Source of the DNA: Aquilaria yunnanensis
Lineage: Eukaryota > Streptophyta > Magnoliopsida > Malvales > Thymelaeaceae
Length of the DNA: 64,000 nucleotides
NCBI GenBank assembly: GCA_039654915.1
Contig: CM077594.1
Span: 69,620,393 to 69,684,392 of the forward strand
Direction: 5' to 3'
The position numbers and the translations under genes are program-made. Below, piece after piece: positions 42,838 through 55,363 of the stretch (positions are counted from its first letter, which is position 1; every line of letters starts with the position of its first letter). The notes under the pieces were generated by a model that was given only the letters and a program-made list of their open reading frames with translations, was not told the DNA's origin and did not search any database.

Positions 42838-45170
42838 CGCCGAGGTCCCTTAGATATTCTAGGACCTTTGCCTTATTCTTCTTCTTTGTACTTTCCTTTT
42901 TGTAATCTTCTCCTTGTACCAAGACCTTTTTCAATGAATTACTTTGGCTAAGTCTTTTTGAGCAATTTTTGTTTCCCATTTGTCCCGATCATTTTCGGTC
43001 GAGGGACTTCGGTACCTTTTTTGCTCGTTTCGTCCGCCATTCTTCGGGAGGTTTGCGAAGTCCCTTTAGGCAAAGTTTAGCCTATCCCTTGTTGGCCGTG
43101 TTCGGTAGACTTGCCTTCTTTTGGGGTGCATAACCAACTTTGGAAAGAACCGGAGACTTTCGGGAGTTCCATGCTTAAGCTCTGTTCGACAAACATTCTC
43201 ATACAGGAAAATTTCCTGTACTTAGACAAATTTCTGGCTTTCACCATTTCTTGTCTAAAAATTCTAAGTGTAGAATTTCCTTAAGGCGCCTAAATGCCTT
43301 GTTATTTGCAGTTTTCCTTCTTTGGTGTTGCCGAGCTTGTATACTCCCTAAGACCAGATGAAGTCCTTTCCCATTTGGCCGAAGTACCCCACAGGATGGC
43401 CTTTGGGGTTCCAATTCGGCCTTTCGGGGGTGAGGTCTCTTTTTCCTTGTTCCTTTCCTTCTTGGCCTATTGTGCAGGTTTGCACTTATGGGCCCCTTTT
43501 GCCGAAACGGCGTGATTTCGAGCTCTGCCTTTTGCCAACTAAGTCGAGTTTGGCTTTCAACTTTCGTAAAACATATGTGTGATGGCCGAACTCGTTCAAA
43601 TGGATAGTGGCTTCTGTACTGGAGATATGTGACAACTCCTTAGTACAATAGGAAGTTCTCCTGGCCACTTTCCCTTTGCATCTCTTATAGTCCCTCTTTT
43701 GCAGCTTTTTCGGCAACTCTACTCATCTGTTGCTCGGGGGCTGAGCCAGTGGGCTGGAGTGCCTTTTTATTCTGAGGTTGGTGACGGATTCTTGATATCT
43801 TCTGTCCATAGACTGGAAATCATTACTGGCCAGTGTCACCGTTGGTATGCCAAATCAGCATACTATGTTTTTCCAAATGAGCTTTTTGTGCACATTTTGT
43901 CGGCATAGTTTCTAGGAGTTCTGCCTTACCCCACTTAGTGAAGTAGTCATCTACTGTTACATAGAACTTCACATCTTCAGGTGCTGTCTAGAGCGGCTCG
44001 GTGCAATCTTTCCGAGGTTATCTGCTCCGTAGGCAGTCTTCGGGTGCTGGCGTGTCTTTGGCCATTTTCACTCCTCTTGGATGAACTGTCCTACACCCAT
44101 TTTACCGATATATCTTAATAATGGAATTGCGTACCTTTGGCTATATAGCTTTTCATTAATATCATCCAGAATGTGTTCGCACTTCCTGCCTCTTTTTGAG
44201 GATTTTCGGGACTTCTTGGTTGCAAGATCCCTCTTTGTAGGATCTTTCCGCCTTTTGTGCGAGGTTATTGCACGTAGTGTTGCCATGCTCGGATGACCAA
44301 ACACTTTTTGGTAATCAAATTTGATCGTTTTGGTGGCCTCCCTGCCTTCGGGCCCCCGATGGGGGTATCGCAGCGCACTAATGTTCTACGCTTGGGGTTC
44401 CACTCACAGAGAGTTTCCACTCTGGATCTACCTTCGCTCTGTCTCCTTTGTTGGTTTCAGCCTTCCCTTCTTCTAGGAATTTGGCAATGCAGTCTGCCAG
44501 TACCTGGGCGTTCATTGCCCTTCTAGGCTTATACGTGATGTAGTACTCTGCGAGTTCGATGCACCATTTCGATAGTCTTTTCCGAATGCTCTACTCTTTT
44601 TTCACGGCGTTGCGTAGAGGCGGGTCACTTTGGACAGCGGTGGTGTCCTGGGAAGTAGAGTCGGCACCTTCTGCCCGCAAGTCAAGTTGTAAACAACCTC
44701 TCGGGGCAATGGGTTTTGACTTCGTTGCCGAGGAGATGGCGATTTCTTCCTCGGGTGTAGAACTCTTTCGGCGGGGAAGTCTGGGTCATCCCGACCTCAC
44801 TTTTCCCGTAGGTTGTACTCCGGGGAGCATGGTTCCCGCCGGGGACTCATCCCGTTGATCTCCATTTTCTCAATTCCTGTGAATTGGGATGGGATTCTCT
44901 ACCTCACGAGGTACTGATGAGGAGGGCCTTCGGCTTGAATTTTGCTGCGGCCTTCTTTGGCTTGACTACTGCGTCATTTCGACCACGCCAGGACATGGGA
45001 ATCCGTGCAGGAAGCCTACAGTGATAGTCAGAGGACGTTCATCCTCAGGCGAGGAAATCCCTGCCGCCGCTTGTTCGGCTGCCGGTTGAATTTCTGGCGC
45101 GGATGGGGACCTCAGAAGTCCCTTGTCCTTCGAACGCCGGGTGTCAACGACGGTGACCTGGACCTAGGTT
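42838..45170 (-). pseudogene. Remnant of Tat2 gag-pol (integrase, RNase H and gag pieces)
   Basis: The AATGAA signal of the antisense gene is at 42933-42938. From about 43260 the minus strand matches Tat1 in order: integrase C-terminus (43280-43460, like 29540-29720), scattered integrase core (43500-44150), RNase H region (44300-44640, like 30800-31400). It then jumps near 44650 to the gag N-terminus (44680-45120, like 34500-34950). RT, protease and most of gag are absent. No intact motif can be read, and short indels are frequent. Confidence 0.75.
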
Positions 45171-45186
45171 CCCACAAACGGCGCCA
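45171..45186 (-). other. Primer-binding site of Tat2
   Basis: TGGCGCCGTTTGTGGG on the minus strand, just inside the 5' LTR. Twelve or more of its positions match the Tat1 site. The tRNA is not assigned. Confidence 0.75.
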
Positions 45187-45189
45187 AAA

Positions 45190-46219
45190 TGATGCGGGTC
45201 CGGTTAGGGAGAGCCGGCATCTTTAAAATGATGTGGGTCCGGTTAGACGGAGCCAGCATCTTTACTGTTGTGCAACGGTGTGGGCAGTAGGGACTCCTGG
45301 ATGGACACGGAGGTACCCTGAGAGGGTTACCTGAAGTGATGGCCAACAGCTTCTGATACCGTGGCTGGTGAGGACGGGATAGGCTCCCGGCACGTGAGAG
45401 AACCCGGAGCGGAGATCCTTCAGGGAGACCTGGTTGAAACGCTCAGAAAACAGGCGTTAGGAGGCCCCCGGGGTGGATTTCCAGGGGGGAACGTCCGACG
45501 CCCAAGTTAGTGCTGTGAGAATGAGAGATACTCAGTAATAAGCACAAGGGACTCTTGCCTGGCGTGTTTTTCTTAGGGCCGATGGAGGAGTATTGAGGCG
45601 GAGAGAGGAGAGTGTCCTCTTGTCCTTTTGGTCCTCCGGTTAGGCGGAGAATCTCCTCCCGGGAGCCCCACTTTCTCAGTGATGACTTCCCTTGTATAAA
45701 AGGAAGCGAATGACCCCTTCAGATGACAACACGTGTTTGGCATGTGTATGGTTTAGATGGTGTTCGTACTTGTAGGCGTGGAGGCCCCTAGTCATCTACA
45801 AGCTCTTCGGGTTGTGTGCCGGAGTAGGTGGAGCCCTATGTGACAGGACGTTGGATAGTGATGTCGTGCCAGAGCGTCCCTGGAGGTGGCATGTTGATGA
45901 CTTTGTGTAAGCGGAGTGTCAGAGACCCTTTAATGGTTCTTGCCGTACAACCGAGGTCCCTTTGGTTGATGTCTCACTTCCGGGGGTCTGGTTTGAACTT
46001 CGGTCTATTCGTCTTCGGGGGGCTTTTTCCCGCAGGGGGTGGTCGGTGCTTTTCCCCGAGGATGGTTTGGCCGTCATCCCGAAGGACGCGCTATGCTGGC
46101 TTTTGAAGTGGGAATTGGCGGGCTACCGAGGTCGAGTGCCTCAAGTGTATGACTTCCTTCACTCTGGAATCCTTCTCCGTGGTTAGTGGTTGACCAGGGT
46201 GATAACACTTCGGCTATCA
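45190..46219 (-). repeat. 5' LTR of Tat2 (1030 bp)
   Basis: It pairs with 38548-39566. The same 39-bp tandem repeat is present at 45191-45229 and 45230-45267, so the repeat predates insertion. Confidence 0.9.
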
Positions 46220-46224
46220 CATAA

Positions 46225-47205
46225 CATAAGAGTTGATTGTGCTAAGAGGGAAATCACATTGCCTGATGGTGAAGTGCATGCATTAGTGAATTCTAAGGAA
46301 TTAGTGTATGAAATGCATGGCATGGAGCTAGAGGTACTAGATGAGATACCTGTGATTTCCGAGCATGATTATTGTTATGCATTGAATCAATTGCACTATG
46401 AAGAAGAAGTAGATAGAATACCTATAGTGAGAGACTTTGGACAAGTCTTTCCTAAAGACCTGCCAGGAATTCCTCTAATAAGGGAAATTGAGTTTGAGAT
46501 CAAGTTGCAACCAGAAGCTAGTCCAATATCCGTACCTCCTTACAGAATGCCAATCACAAAGATGAATGAGCTCAAGAAATAACTTGATGAACTTCTTGAA
46601 AAAGGGTTCATAAGGCCAAGTGTTTCACCATGGGGAGCTCTTATTCTATTTGTGAAAAAGAATGATGGATCTTTCAGACTATGCATTGACTACAGAAAGC
46701 TTAATGCAGTGACTATCAAGAACAAGTATCCACTCCCTAGGATTGAGGATCTGTTTGATCAACTCAAGGGAGCTAAGATATTCTCTAAGATAGATTTGAG
46801 ATCTGGATACTTCCAATTAAGAGTAAAGGAAAAAGATATTCCTAAGACTGCATTCAGGACCAGATATGGGCATTATGAGTAGATAGTCATGCCATTCAGT
46901 TTGACTAATGCCCTGCAGCTTTCATGGAGCTGATGAATAGGGTGTTTAGACCATATCTGGAAAAATTTGTGGTTGTGTTCATTGATGACATCCTAGTGTA
47001 TTCCAAGGATGAAAATGAACTTGAACATCATCTAAATATTGTCTTAAAGACTCTGTTGCAGCATCAGCTTTATGCCAAGTTATCCAAGTGTGAATTTTAG
47101 ATAAAGGAAGTGTGTTTCCTAAAACACATCATAGATGCACAAGGCCTTAAGGCAAACCCTGAAAAGGTCAAGGCAGTGTAAGAATGGAAAAGACCAAAGA
47201 CTGTA
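46225..47205 (+). pseudogene. Element B protease end and reverse transcriptase
   Basis: After Tat2 the frame resumes with the protease tail and the linker IVRDFGQVFPKDLPGIP, then [72 protein letters not shown] (FIDD active site, near 46980), and CFLKHIIDAQGLKANPEKVKA. Stops occur at 46580 (TAA), 46879 (TAG) and later, and a frameshift near 46910. It ends at about 47205, where RNase H should begin. Confidence 0.85.
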
Positions 47206-47795
47206 AAGGATTTCAGGAGAGGAAAAAGGTTCCTTGTATCAATCCTCTGCCTACAAGCAAGGATTACTGTACTTCAAGGACCGAATCTATATGCCTAAAG
47301 GACCACAGCCTATGTCAACAAAAGAAGGAGAGACTTAGAATTTGAGGTTGGTGACAATGTTTGGCTGAAAGTTGCACCAACCAAAGGCACTGTCAAATTT
47401 GGCAGAATAACCAAGTTAGCTCCAAGATGCATCGGTCCTTATGAGATCTTGGATAGAGTTGGCAAGGTAGCATACAGGTTAGCTCTATCGCCAAGGATGT
47501 CAAGTGCTCATAATGTTTTTCACATCAGTATTCTTAAGAACTATCTATTGGACACAAAGAATGCTATTGTAGTGGAAGACATATGGTTGGAACCTAACTT
47601 GACATATGAAGAGAAACCTATAGCTATCTTAGCCAAGGATACCAGAAGGTTAAGAAACAAACATATTCCCATGGTTAAAGTTCAGTGGTCACACCACTCT
47701 GAAAGAGAAGCAACCTAGGAAACTAAAAAAGACCTTATGGAAAGGTATCCTGAAGAATATCCAAAGCTAAAGGCTATTTTGGAGGACCAAAATTT
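47206..47795 (+). pseudogene. Element B integrase C-terminal tail after internal deletion
   Basis: The RT end is joined to a scrap resembling the pre-integrase segment (compare D near 61220-61280). It then passes directly to the integrase C-terminus: EVGDNVWLKVAP, KLAPRCIGPYEILDRVGKVAYRLAL, HNVFHISILKNY, and a tail HIPMVKVQWSHHSEREAT. That tail resembles the end of chromovirus (Del/Tekay) integrases. RNase H, the zinc finger and the catalytic core are missing. A TAG follows at 47716. Confidence 0.8.
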
Positions 47796-47798
47796 TTA

Positions 47799-47811
47799 AG
47801 GGGGGAAGGAT
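47799..47811 (+). other. Polypurine tract of element B
   Basis: AGGGGGGAAGGAT lies directly before the 3' LTR start (TGTTACC) at 47812. Confidence 0.85.
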
Positions 47812-50298
47812 TGTTACCACTTCACAAAATGGGAGAATTACAAGTGTCATAATGCTAACAACCGTTATACTGTGTAATTCTCACCATAGTGATTGAAGTG
47901 TGGGGAGTAAAAGGCATGATCAACACCTCCTTAAAAGTGTTCCAAGTCGGTAACTTGGTCCTCAAGAAAATTCTTAAGGATTGCTTGTTTGTCAAGCAAC
48001 CTATGGACTTTCTTGTAAGGTTTTGGAAATTCAGGTACTCAATTGGAAAACTGTCAAGAAAAAGACTTGGAGAGTTATGGGAAGGATATGAATGCTATAA
48101 AAGTGCTATTGGAGGACCAAATTACTCATGGAAGAAAAGTTTGGACAAAGGAAACACTAAAGGCAATAAGGACCTAAATGTCGTAGTGTAAACCTTAAGG
48201 TGTTCAAGCTTTTGAATTAAGTCTAAGCGTGGAATTGTGGGGTTATCCCACCATGGGGGAGGCAGCCAAGACTTGATAATTAGTCAAAAATGTTGGGCAC
48301 ATGTGTACCAATAAGTTTAAGATAAAGAAACCATAATTAGTGAGAAAGAAAAAGACATAAAGCAAGGTTAAGCTTGTTAAGTGTGTTTTGTGCCCTTAAG
48401 CTCATTTAAGGCCATTGAAGAGGCCAAATCACTTATCCCTCTCTCATTTTCATCCTCCCCCAGACCAAGAACACAGCCATACTTCCTCCATAGCCACCAC
48501 ATCTTCAAACTTGCAATTGATTGAAATTGAAGGCAAAAGGAAGCAATTGGAAGCAAACTGGAGCTATTTCTTGGATACTTCAAGGATCAAGCTTCAGTTT
48601 TGGCCTACCCACTTTGGTAAGGGTTCTCTTGCTCTCATGGGTTTTTTTCTGTATTTTCAAGCAACCATGGAGCTAGGTCTAAGCTTGGAAGAGAGCCATG
48701 AGCTTGATGAACCAAGCTTAGTGAAGGGAGTGCACTTATTGAAGGTTTTGTGACCTAGTGTGGAGTGCACAGTGATGGAAGTGAATTTCTGGGTTTCTAG
48801 AGCCCAAAAGTTAGTGCTAACTACTGTTAAAATCCTCCTAAGGCCAAGCATCAGCTTGATGGTGGGCTGCCATAGTGATTTATTTAAGTTTATTGCATGT
48901 TTTATGGACTAATCTGTGGTTACGTTGCTGCCACATTTCATGTGTTTGTTGGTTATGAATGGCTGCTGCATTTGGTTGCTATATCTTGTGTATATGCATT
49001 ATGGTTTTTAAGTTTTAGTGTCTTTGGATTCAGGTTTCAATGATGGTCACATTCCCTATTGAATCCATGTGTTACCCTTACTATGTTTCTCAATGAAACT
49101 TACTCCCATCAATTCTGTCATTTTCAGGTCCAGCAGAAACATCTCATTCAAAATAACATTTGTGGTTTGATTTTTAATCTGAAATTTCAGGTACATGAAC
49201 TTCCATATGTCTAGTTATGATCTGGAAAGTTTGGTTATTTTAGGAACACATTTTGGATTTTTAATGGTGGTACTTATTCTATTGTGCAGCAGCTGTCCAG
49301 CATCCTGTTTCTGGAGTCCATTGCATTTCAGGCACTCCTGTAACTTAGGGTGATTATTTAGCTGAGTTAAGACCATTTTTTACTGAATTTATGGATGTAC
49401 ATGTAGTGTATGTAAAATGAGACAAGTATGTGAACATTTGAGTAATGTCTTGGCTATGTAAGTGATGTGGTGCAAAGCTGCCTAAGTGTGAATGATGGGC
49501 TGCTTACTTGTAAATTCTGTTTTGGCCACATCAAGTTGGTAAAAGAAAGGGAATGTAATTCCTATGTGTAATGGACATATATGGGACAGCTTGTGAGGGT
49601 TTTCCCCATGTGAATGAAGTGTTTGAATGGTTTAGAAATTTTGTATGAGCAAAATGGTCCAAAAATTGCCAGAATTTTGACTCTGGACCTAAAGTATAAT
49701 ATCTCCCCGTGTAGAATGAATCTTGGTATGAAATTTTGACCACACCAAGAGGACATCTAGAGGGTTAACTGGGATTTTTAATTTCTTGATTTGGAGTACT
49801 GTAGCCAAAGATATGAGATTGCAAAGTTGGCTGAGTTACTATTTATTTGGTCAGAATTTTGTAACCAACTTCAAAAATCCATAACTTGGTCCATAGGTGG
49901 GCTATTGATGTAAAAAAAATTCCTTGGTTTGCTCTAAGTATCTGCTTGATAATGGAGAAAATAAAACATGGGGGGTATGAGGCTAGAATGATACAGTTTA
50001 TTAGTGGAAGTTACAGGTGCAGTAGCTGGCCACTAGAACTTAACAAGATTGCCTAATGTGTGGAAGCCAAAACTAGGACTTATGCTAGTGTTTTCCCTCT
50101 TAGCTGCCATAGTGTGCATAAATGTAAATATGTGTGTCATGGTTAGACCAATATGCATGTATTTACATAGTGCTCAAGAGGATCACTTGAGTATGTACAC
50201 TAAGGGTGTTGTTCTGATGACCTACAGGACACACCAAACCTAGGAGTTTAAATGCACAGTTTTGGCACCATAATTGGACTACCCCGGAGTAGGTAACA
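47812..50298 (+). repeat. 3' LTR of element B (2487 bp)
   Basis: The only uninterrupted family-B LTR: TGTTACCACTTCAC to GTAGGTAACA, with a 7-bp inverted end match (TGTTACC/GGTAACA). It is used here as the reference for the copies at 6195 and 22586. No coding content. Confidence 0.92.
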
Positions 50299-50303
50299 CA
50301 CTT

Positions 50304-51960
50304 GATTCTTACTTGTGAGCTGAAATTAAGGTAAGGAAGTTTTGTTTCAAACTTAATTAATGCTATTGGAATGAGTTTGCTTGTTTAATTCAAGTAGTTC
50401 TAGAAATTGCATTAGTTATTGGGCAAAGTTGGTTAATGGTGGACTATGAGGTTTGTGATGATTGGAATGATGCTTAAATGCATGATAGGTTGACTTGTGA
50501 TAGTTGGCTATGATCTATGCAACATGTTTTACATGTATGTGAGGTTTGACTGGTAACCAAGCATGTTTGATATGTTTGGTAAGTATCCAAAGTTTGTAGC
50601 AGCAAAAACCAAAATTTTTTGCGCTGTTGCAAGCAATGGTGACACGTCGCCAATCATCACCAGTACTCTGATGCATCACCATTACCTTGAGAACTAGTAG
50701 CACGTTAACAGTTGTGGCAACATGTTGCCATAAGCATGGTAACTAAAAATGTCAAATTTTTCTAGGAAGGTCGAGGGGAGGCCTAAAAGGTTTCCTAGGG
50801 AACCTTGGGCTCTAAGCATTCCGGGGGTACTCTAAGTCTTTCAAAACTCCTCCAAGACCTTAGAATTTTTCTTGAATTTTATGTAGTCTTATGGTTACTT
50901 CCACTGTAAACACGGAAATTAGTTTTCAAATGATCAAAACTAAGTATCACTAGGTTAGGTGACAAGGTTTAGTACCCTTGGTGACCTAGCTGTGTAGTTA
51001 GTCACGAGGTTGCAAGGTGAAACCTTAGTGCACCTGGTCGACAAGGTCTTTATGGCCTAGGCTACAATAGTCCCATCATTGTGCCATGTACAACATAAGG
51101 GAGTGTTTCAACTGGTGATTTATGACTAGTTAGACTGGCAAGCTAAGCTTGCTAAAGAGCAAGGCAATGGCTTGTAGTTGAAGGAGTAAGTACAGGATAA
51201 GTCCCAAGGACCTGAAATGTATGCACATAGGTTTAGGCTCACACTATACGAGTTCATAGCAAATTGCATATGATAATATATGTGTTGTCCTTAGTATTTT
51301 CCTTGCAGGTGAAGATCCCTTGCTGAGAATTATGAATTCTCATTCCCTTATCTTATGTTGTGCAATTTCTGACGATCTTGAGCTTGTTAACCACTGAGGG
51401 TTGTCGCGGTAGCCTTTTGTAGCAAGTATATTGTTATGAGAATCTTTATGATTCTAGTTTTCTTAGTTACTTATCAATGAAGTCATAGTACTAACTATAG
51501 TATTTTCTTGGCCACAGAGGCTGCAATACATAGATGGACTTTTGCAACTTGCCACTAGGACTCGTCTCCAAGGTGGGAGTTAGTTGGGAAGATCTCAGTA
51601 GAGGTTTGTACATGTTTATGCATAGGTGCCTACTATGTCTAAGTTTGGATCTTTAGAATCTAGGGTTGTTTTTGGGTGAGGGGCTTTAGTCTACTTTTGT
51701 TGAATGCCCTCACATGGTTATTTTGTGTAGTAATGATAATACAAATGTTGATAATGTGTGCTTTGACTATTTAAACTTGATTTCTATGAAAAAGGCCTTG
51801 GCCAAGTGAAAGGTTTTTGGTTTCCATGTACTAAAGTCAAAGCTAAATGAGCATGCATCTTGCATTTTCTAGGTTAATCAACTAGATTCATGAAGTTTTA
51901 ATTTGTGTACATATATAATGAGCCAATTGCAACCACTGTGAGATCCATTCCCACAAGCTT
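50304..51960 (+). mobile_element. 3' LTR of G1 (family A), second part
   Basis: It continues 21852-22585 after element B, with TGATTCTTACTTGTGAGC matching 5575 onward in the 5' LTR. It contains the CG-bearing block near 50620-50730 and a GGGTTGTCGCGGTAG segment near 51400 that matches the A0 LTR near position 40-50. The end is placed at 51960 from the CCTAG duplication. The last bases (CCACAAGCTT) are not a standard CA end, so the edge may be off by up to about 15 bases. Confidence 0.75.
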
Positions 51961-51965
51961 CCTAG

Positions 51966-53914
51966 GCAGGGCCAAGGTTGGCCATGTCATTAAGTCCCTC
52001 CATGTTTGGTACATAGAGATGATCTCCATGGTGTAGTATCCCATCCTTGTACTGGAATTCCCTCTCCATAGTACCAAGCGTCACTTCTCCCGAAATTTTC
52101 TTCAACAATAGGTCTTTCATTTGAGCATCCTTAAATCTGGCTAACCAAGGTAATTGTATTTGTAGAATGTAGGCTAAGGATTAATATTGGTTTTGCCAAA
52201 ATTAATGCTAAGCCGGGCAACAATCCCCAAAAGCTCCTTCTGACGAATTCGTAGCTTAATCCTTAGATAAGATCACTCCTATGTACTTCTGACTTAATGC
52301 AACTGCTGCCACAATCCCATTTTCTGCATAGCACTTGATTAAATAATCATAATATTTTATGTATTCAATCCATCAACGTTGCCTCATGTTCAGATCCTTT
52401 TATGTGAATAAATATTTCAACCTTTTCTGATCGGTGAAGATCCTAAATGATCTCCCCATGAAATAATGCCTCCACAGCTTGAGTGTGAAGATTACCGCCG
52501 CTAGCCCAAGGTCGTGAACTTGGTTGTTCAACTCATTAGGCCTTAATTTGTCTAGAACCATAGGCGATCACTTGACTTTCTTGCAGCAATACACATCCCA
52601 GACTAGAACCTGATGCATCTGCGTACACCATAAAAGTCTTGTTCAAATCTGGTAAAATGAGTATCGGTGCACTAGTTAATAGTTTCTTTAGCTCCATATA
52701 AGCTTCCTCACACTTTAGTGTCCATTAAAACATCTAAGTTTTCTTGGTCAACGCCGTTAACAGTGTAGCTATCATAGAGAATTTCTTTATGAATCACCTG
52801 TAATAGCTTGCCAAGCCTAAGAAACTCTTCACTTGTGTAACTGTAGTGGGCCTCTTCCATTCAACCACTTCTTGAAACTTTTCAGGATCAACTGACAAAC
52901 CTTGAGCACTAATGATATTTCCCAAAAATTGAGTACTTTCAGACCAAAACTTACACTTAGACAACTTTGCATAGTATGAGTTATCATTTGACACTTGAAA
53001 AACTATCTTAAGGTGCTCCTCATGTTTTGGAGAAGATTGTAAGTACACCAAAATGTCATTGATGAAAACTTCATTCCATAAATGGTCTAAAAACTAGATT
53101 CACAGCTTCCATGAACAGTGCTGAGGCGTTAGTCACACCGAATGACATCACTGTATATTCGTATTGTCCATATCTTGTCCTGAAGGCAGTTTTCAGGATA
53201 TCTTCCTCATTAGCTCTACTCTAAAAGTGTCCAAACCAAAGGTCAATCCTAGAAAATAGCTCTGTTACTCTGAGTCTATTGAACATGTCATAACTTATAA
53301 GAAGCGGATACTTATTCTCGACTGTTACAGGATTCAACTTACTATAGTCGATACACAGTGTCAGAGTTCTGTCCTTCTACTTCACAAACAACACCAAAGC
53401 TCCCCACAGTGACACACTAGGTCTTATAAAACCTTTCTCTAGTAGTTCCTCCAATTGCTTCTTTAACTCACCCATCTCAGGAGCTAACATTCTATAAAGT
53501 GGTACTAAACTTGGATCAACCCCAGGCTAAAGATGGATTACAAACACAGTGCCCCTCTTGGGTGGTAGCCCAGGCAACTCAAATAGAATCACCTCAGGAA
53601 ACTAATTGGCTATGAGGATATTATCAAGTTCCTCCTCTATGGCCACCCTATTCAATGAATAATGCTCCTCTTTGCTGACCATAGGGATGGTATCCATAAG
53701 TCTAAGGTGGAAATTTTTAGCACCGGATGTTAATCCTCTTGTGCAAGTCCCTATAGCTCCGTGAGCATCAGTAATGTCGACTAAGTGATTCACATAATTA
53801 ATTTATGCCTTATGCTTACTTAGGCTGTCCATTCCCAATACTTGGTCATAACACCTTAATTCTATTACCCACAACTCACAAGAGAAATTGTGGTCGCCTA
53901 ACTACAAAGGATAC
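51966..53914 (-). pseudogene. A0 pol, upstream part: protease end, RT, RNase H
   Basis: Minus strand from right to left: protease tail (QVLGMDSLSKHKA near 53830), linker (VDITDAHGAIG, ELPGLPPKRG), RT ([23 protein letters not shown] near 53430, [31 protein letters not shown]), active site, FLGNIISAQGLSVDPEKF near 52900, RNase H near 52350-52700, and the pre-integrase segment (DHLYVPNMEG near 52010). At the RT active site the usual FIDD reads FIND (about 53060), a loss of a catalytic aspartate by G-to-A on the coding strand. It joins 3425 once G1 is removed. Many stops. Confidence 0.82.
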
Positions 53915-55363
53915 TATTATGGCTCTCCTAGTGGAAAGCTTGCTCATGGAAGGTAAATTTCTCTAAATTAAGTTTGGTAGCTTCCTTCAAGTTTACATAG
54001 AAAGAATAGGAAAGTTTAGCAAAGTTCACTAAGTCTCGAGAAGGTTAAGGCGCTAAATGAGGTTTTGGGCCAAAATGGTAATTTTGCATCCCGACAAGTC
54101 GGGCTAAGTTTCAACTAGTTAAAATGAGTTTTTATAACAAAACTTTTAACTTTAACCCAAACTTAGTTGAGATAAACAAAAATTGACCAAGAATGACTAA
54201 GGTTACCAAAAAAGGGTGTTTAAGTGTTCCATGTCTATTACTTTTGTGGCTTGGGTTTTAAACTTAGTTTATAAAATGGTAAAGTGGCGGATGGCTACCA
54301 CAACCCAAGTCCATCCTTCACACCATCATTTCTTCATCCATTGAAGCTCAACATAAAAAATTATAAGTGAAAAGTGTAGCCACCACAAGTATATAGGCCA
54401 TTGGAAGTTTGTTTCAAGCATAAAGTAATGGTTTTGGAGCTTAAAAGCATGTTTCCTTCTATCCCCTATTTTTGATATGAGGTAATCAATGTGTTCTTGA
54501 TTGATTTCATGTTTACTAGTTGCTAGAGAGCTTGGGTTTTGGTTAGAAGTTAGTAACTTGATGTTTTGTGCCCATATTTGCTTGGAACATAGGTTAGAGC
54601 TTCTGGAACTTGGTTGGTGCCAAAGACTTGCATAATTCTTGCTTGTTACTTGGAGTTGAGGTAAGGGAATTGTGTTTTCGAGTTCAATTAATGCTACTAG
54701 AATAAGTTTGCTTGATGAATTTGAGTAGTTCTAGCAATAGCATTAGTTAGTGGGCAAGGTTGGATTATGGTGGACTATGATGTTTGTGATTGTTGGAATG
54801 ATGTTATAATGCATCATAGATTGGCTTGTGATAGTTGGTTGTGATCTATGCAACATGTTTTACATGTATGTGAAGTTTGGAGGCTATCAAAGCATGTTTG
54901 ATATGTTTGGGAAGTGTCTAAAGTTTAGAGTAGCGAAACTGGGAATTTTCTAGGCTGTTGCAGGTATTAATGGCACGTTACCAATCATCGTCAGTACCTA
55001 TGATGCGTCGTAATTACTAGAAAAATTGGTAGCACATTACCAACCATGGTGACGCATCGCCACAAGCATGCTGGCTAAATTTTCCAAGTTTTGCTTGGAA
55101 GGTCAAGGGGAGACCTAAGGGGTTATTAGGGTACCTTGGGGTCTAAGCATTCCAGGGGTACTCCGATACTTTCAAAGTCCTTCAAGACCTAGGAGTTTTC
55201 TTGAGTTTTGTAAAGTTCAATGGTTTCTTGTACCATAAGCAGTAAAACTAGTTTACAATGGATCACAACTAGGTATCACTAGTCTGGGTGAAAAGTTTAG
55301 AACCCTTGGTAGCCTAGCTGTGCATTTAGCCATGAGGTTGCAAGGTGAAACCTTAGTGCACCT
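53915..55363 (+). mobile_element. LTR, family A, copy in A0 protease (5' part)
   Basis: It begins TATTATGGCTCTCC (TG changed to TA) and follows the family-A LTR until element D interrupts it at 55364 within a GTGCACC segment. The continuation lies beyond later insertions and outside the window. Whether it is a full element or a solo LTR cannot be seen. Confidence 0.8.

Larger units (their letters stand above)
38548..46219 (-). mobile_element. Tat2: internally deleted Tat-lineage element with antisense gene (7.7 kb)
   Basis: The ends read TGATGTGG and GGCTATCA with a perfect duplication CATAA (38543-38547, 46220-46224). LTRs are 38548-39566 (1019 bp) and 45190-46219 (1030 bp). The minus-strand polypurine tract is CTAAGGGGGGCATG (39567-39580), and the primer-binding site is at 45171-45186. 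The LTRs are related to those of Tat1 but clearly diverged, so this is another family. Compared with Tat1 about 3.5 kb of gag, protease and RT is missing. The antisense gene 40380-42837 is the largest part left. It is non-autonomous. Confidence 0.9.
22586..50298 (+). mobile_element. Gypsy element B, full span with nested Tat1 and Tat2
   Basis: Boundaries are TGTTACCACC at 22586 and GGTAACA at 50298, with a perfect 5-bp duplication CACTT 27.7 kb apart. Own parts: 5' LTR 22586-23724 plus 35875-36554, primer-binding site 36560, gag 36721-38270, protease from 38280, RT 46225-47200, integrase tail 47210-47795, polypurine tract 47799, 3' LTR 47812-50298. About 19.8 kb of the span is two younger Tat-lineage elements. 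RNase H and the integrase core are deleted. It is non-functional. Confidence 0.9.
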
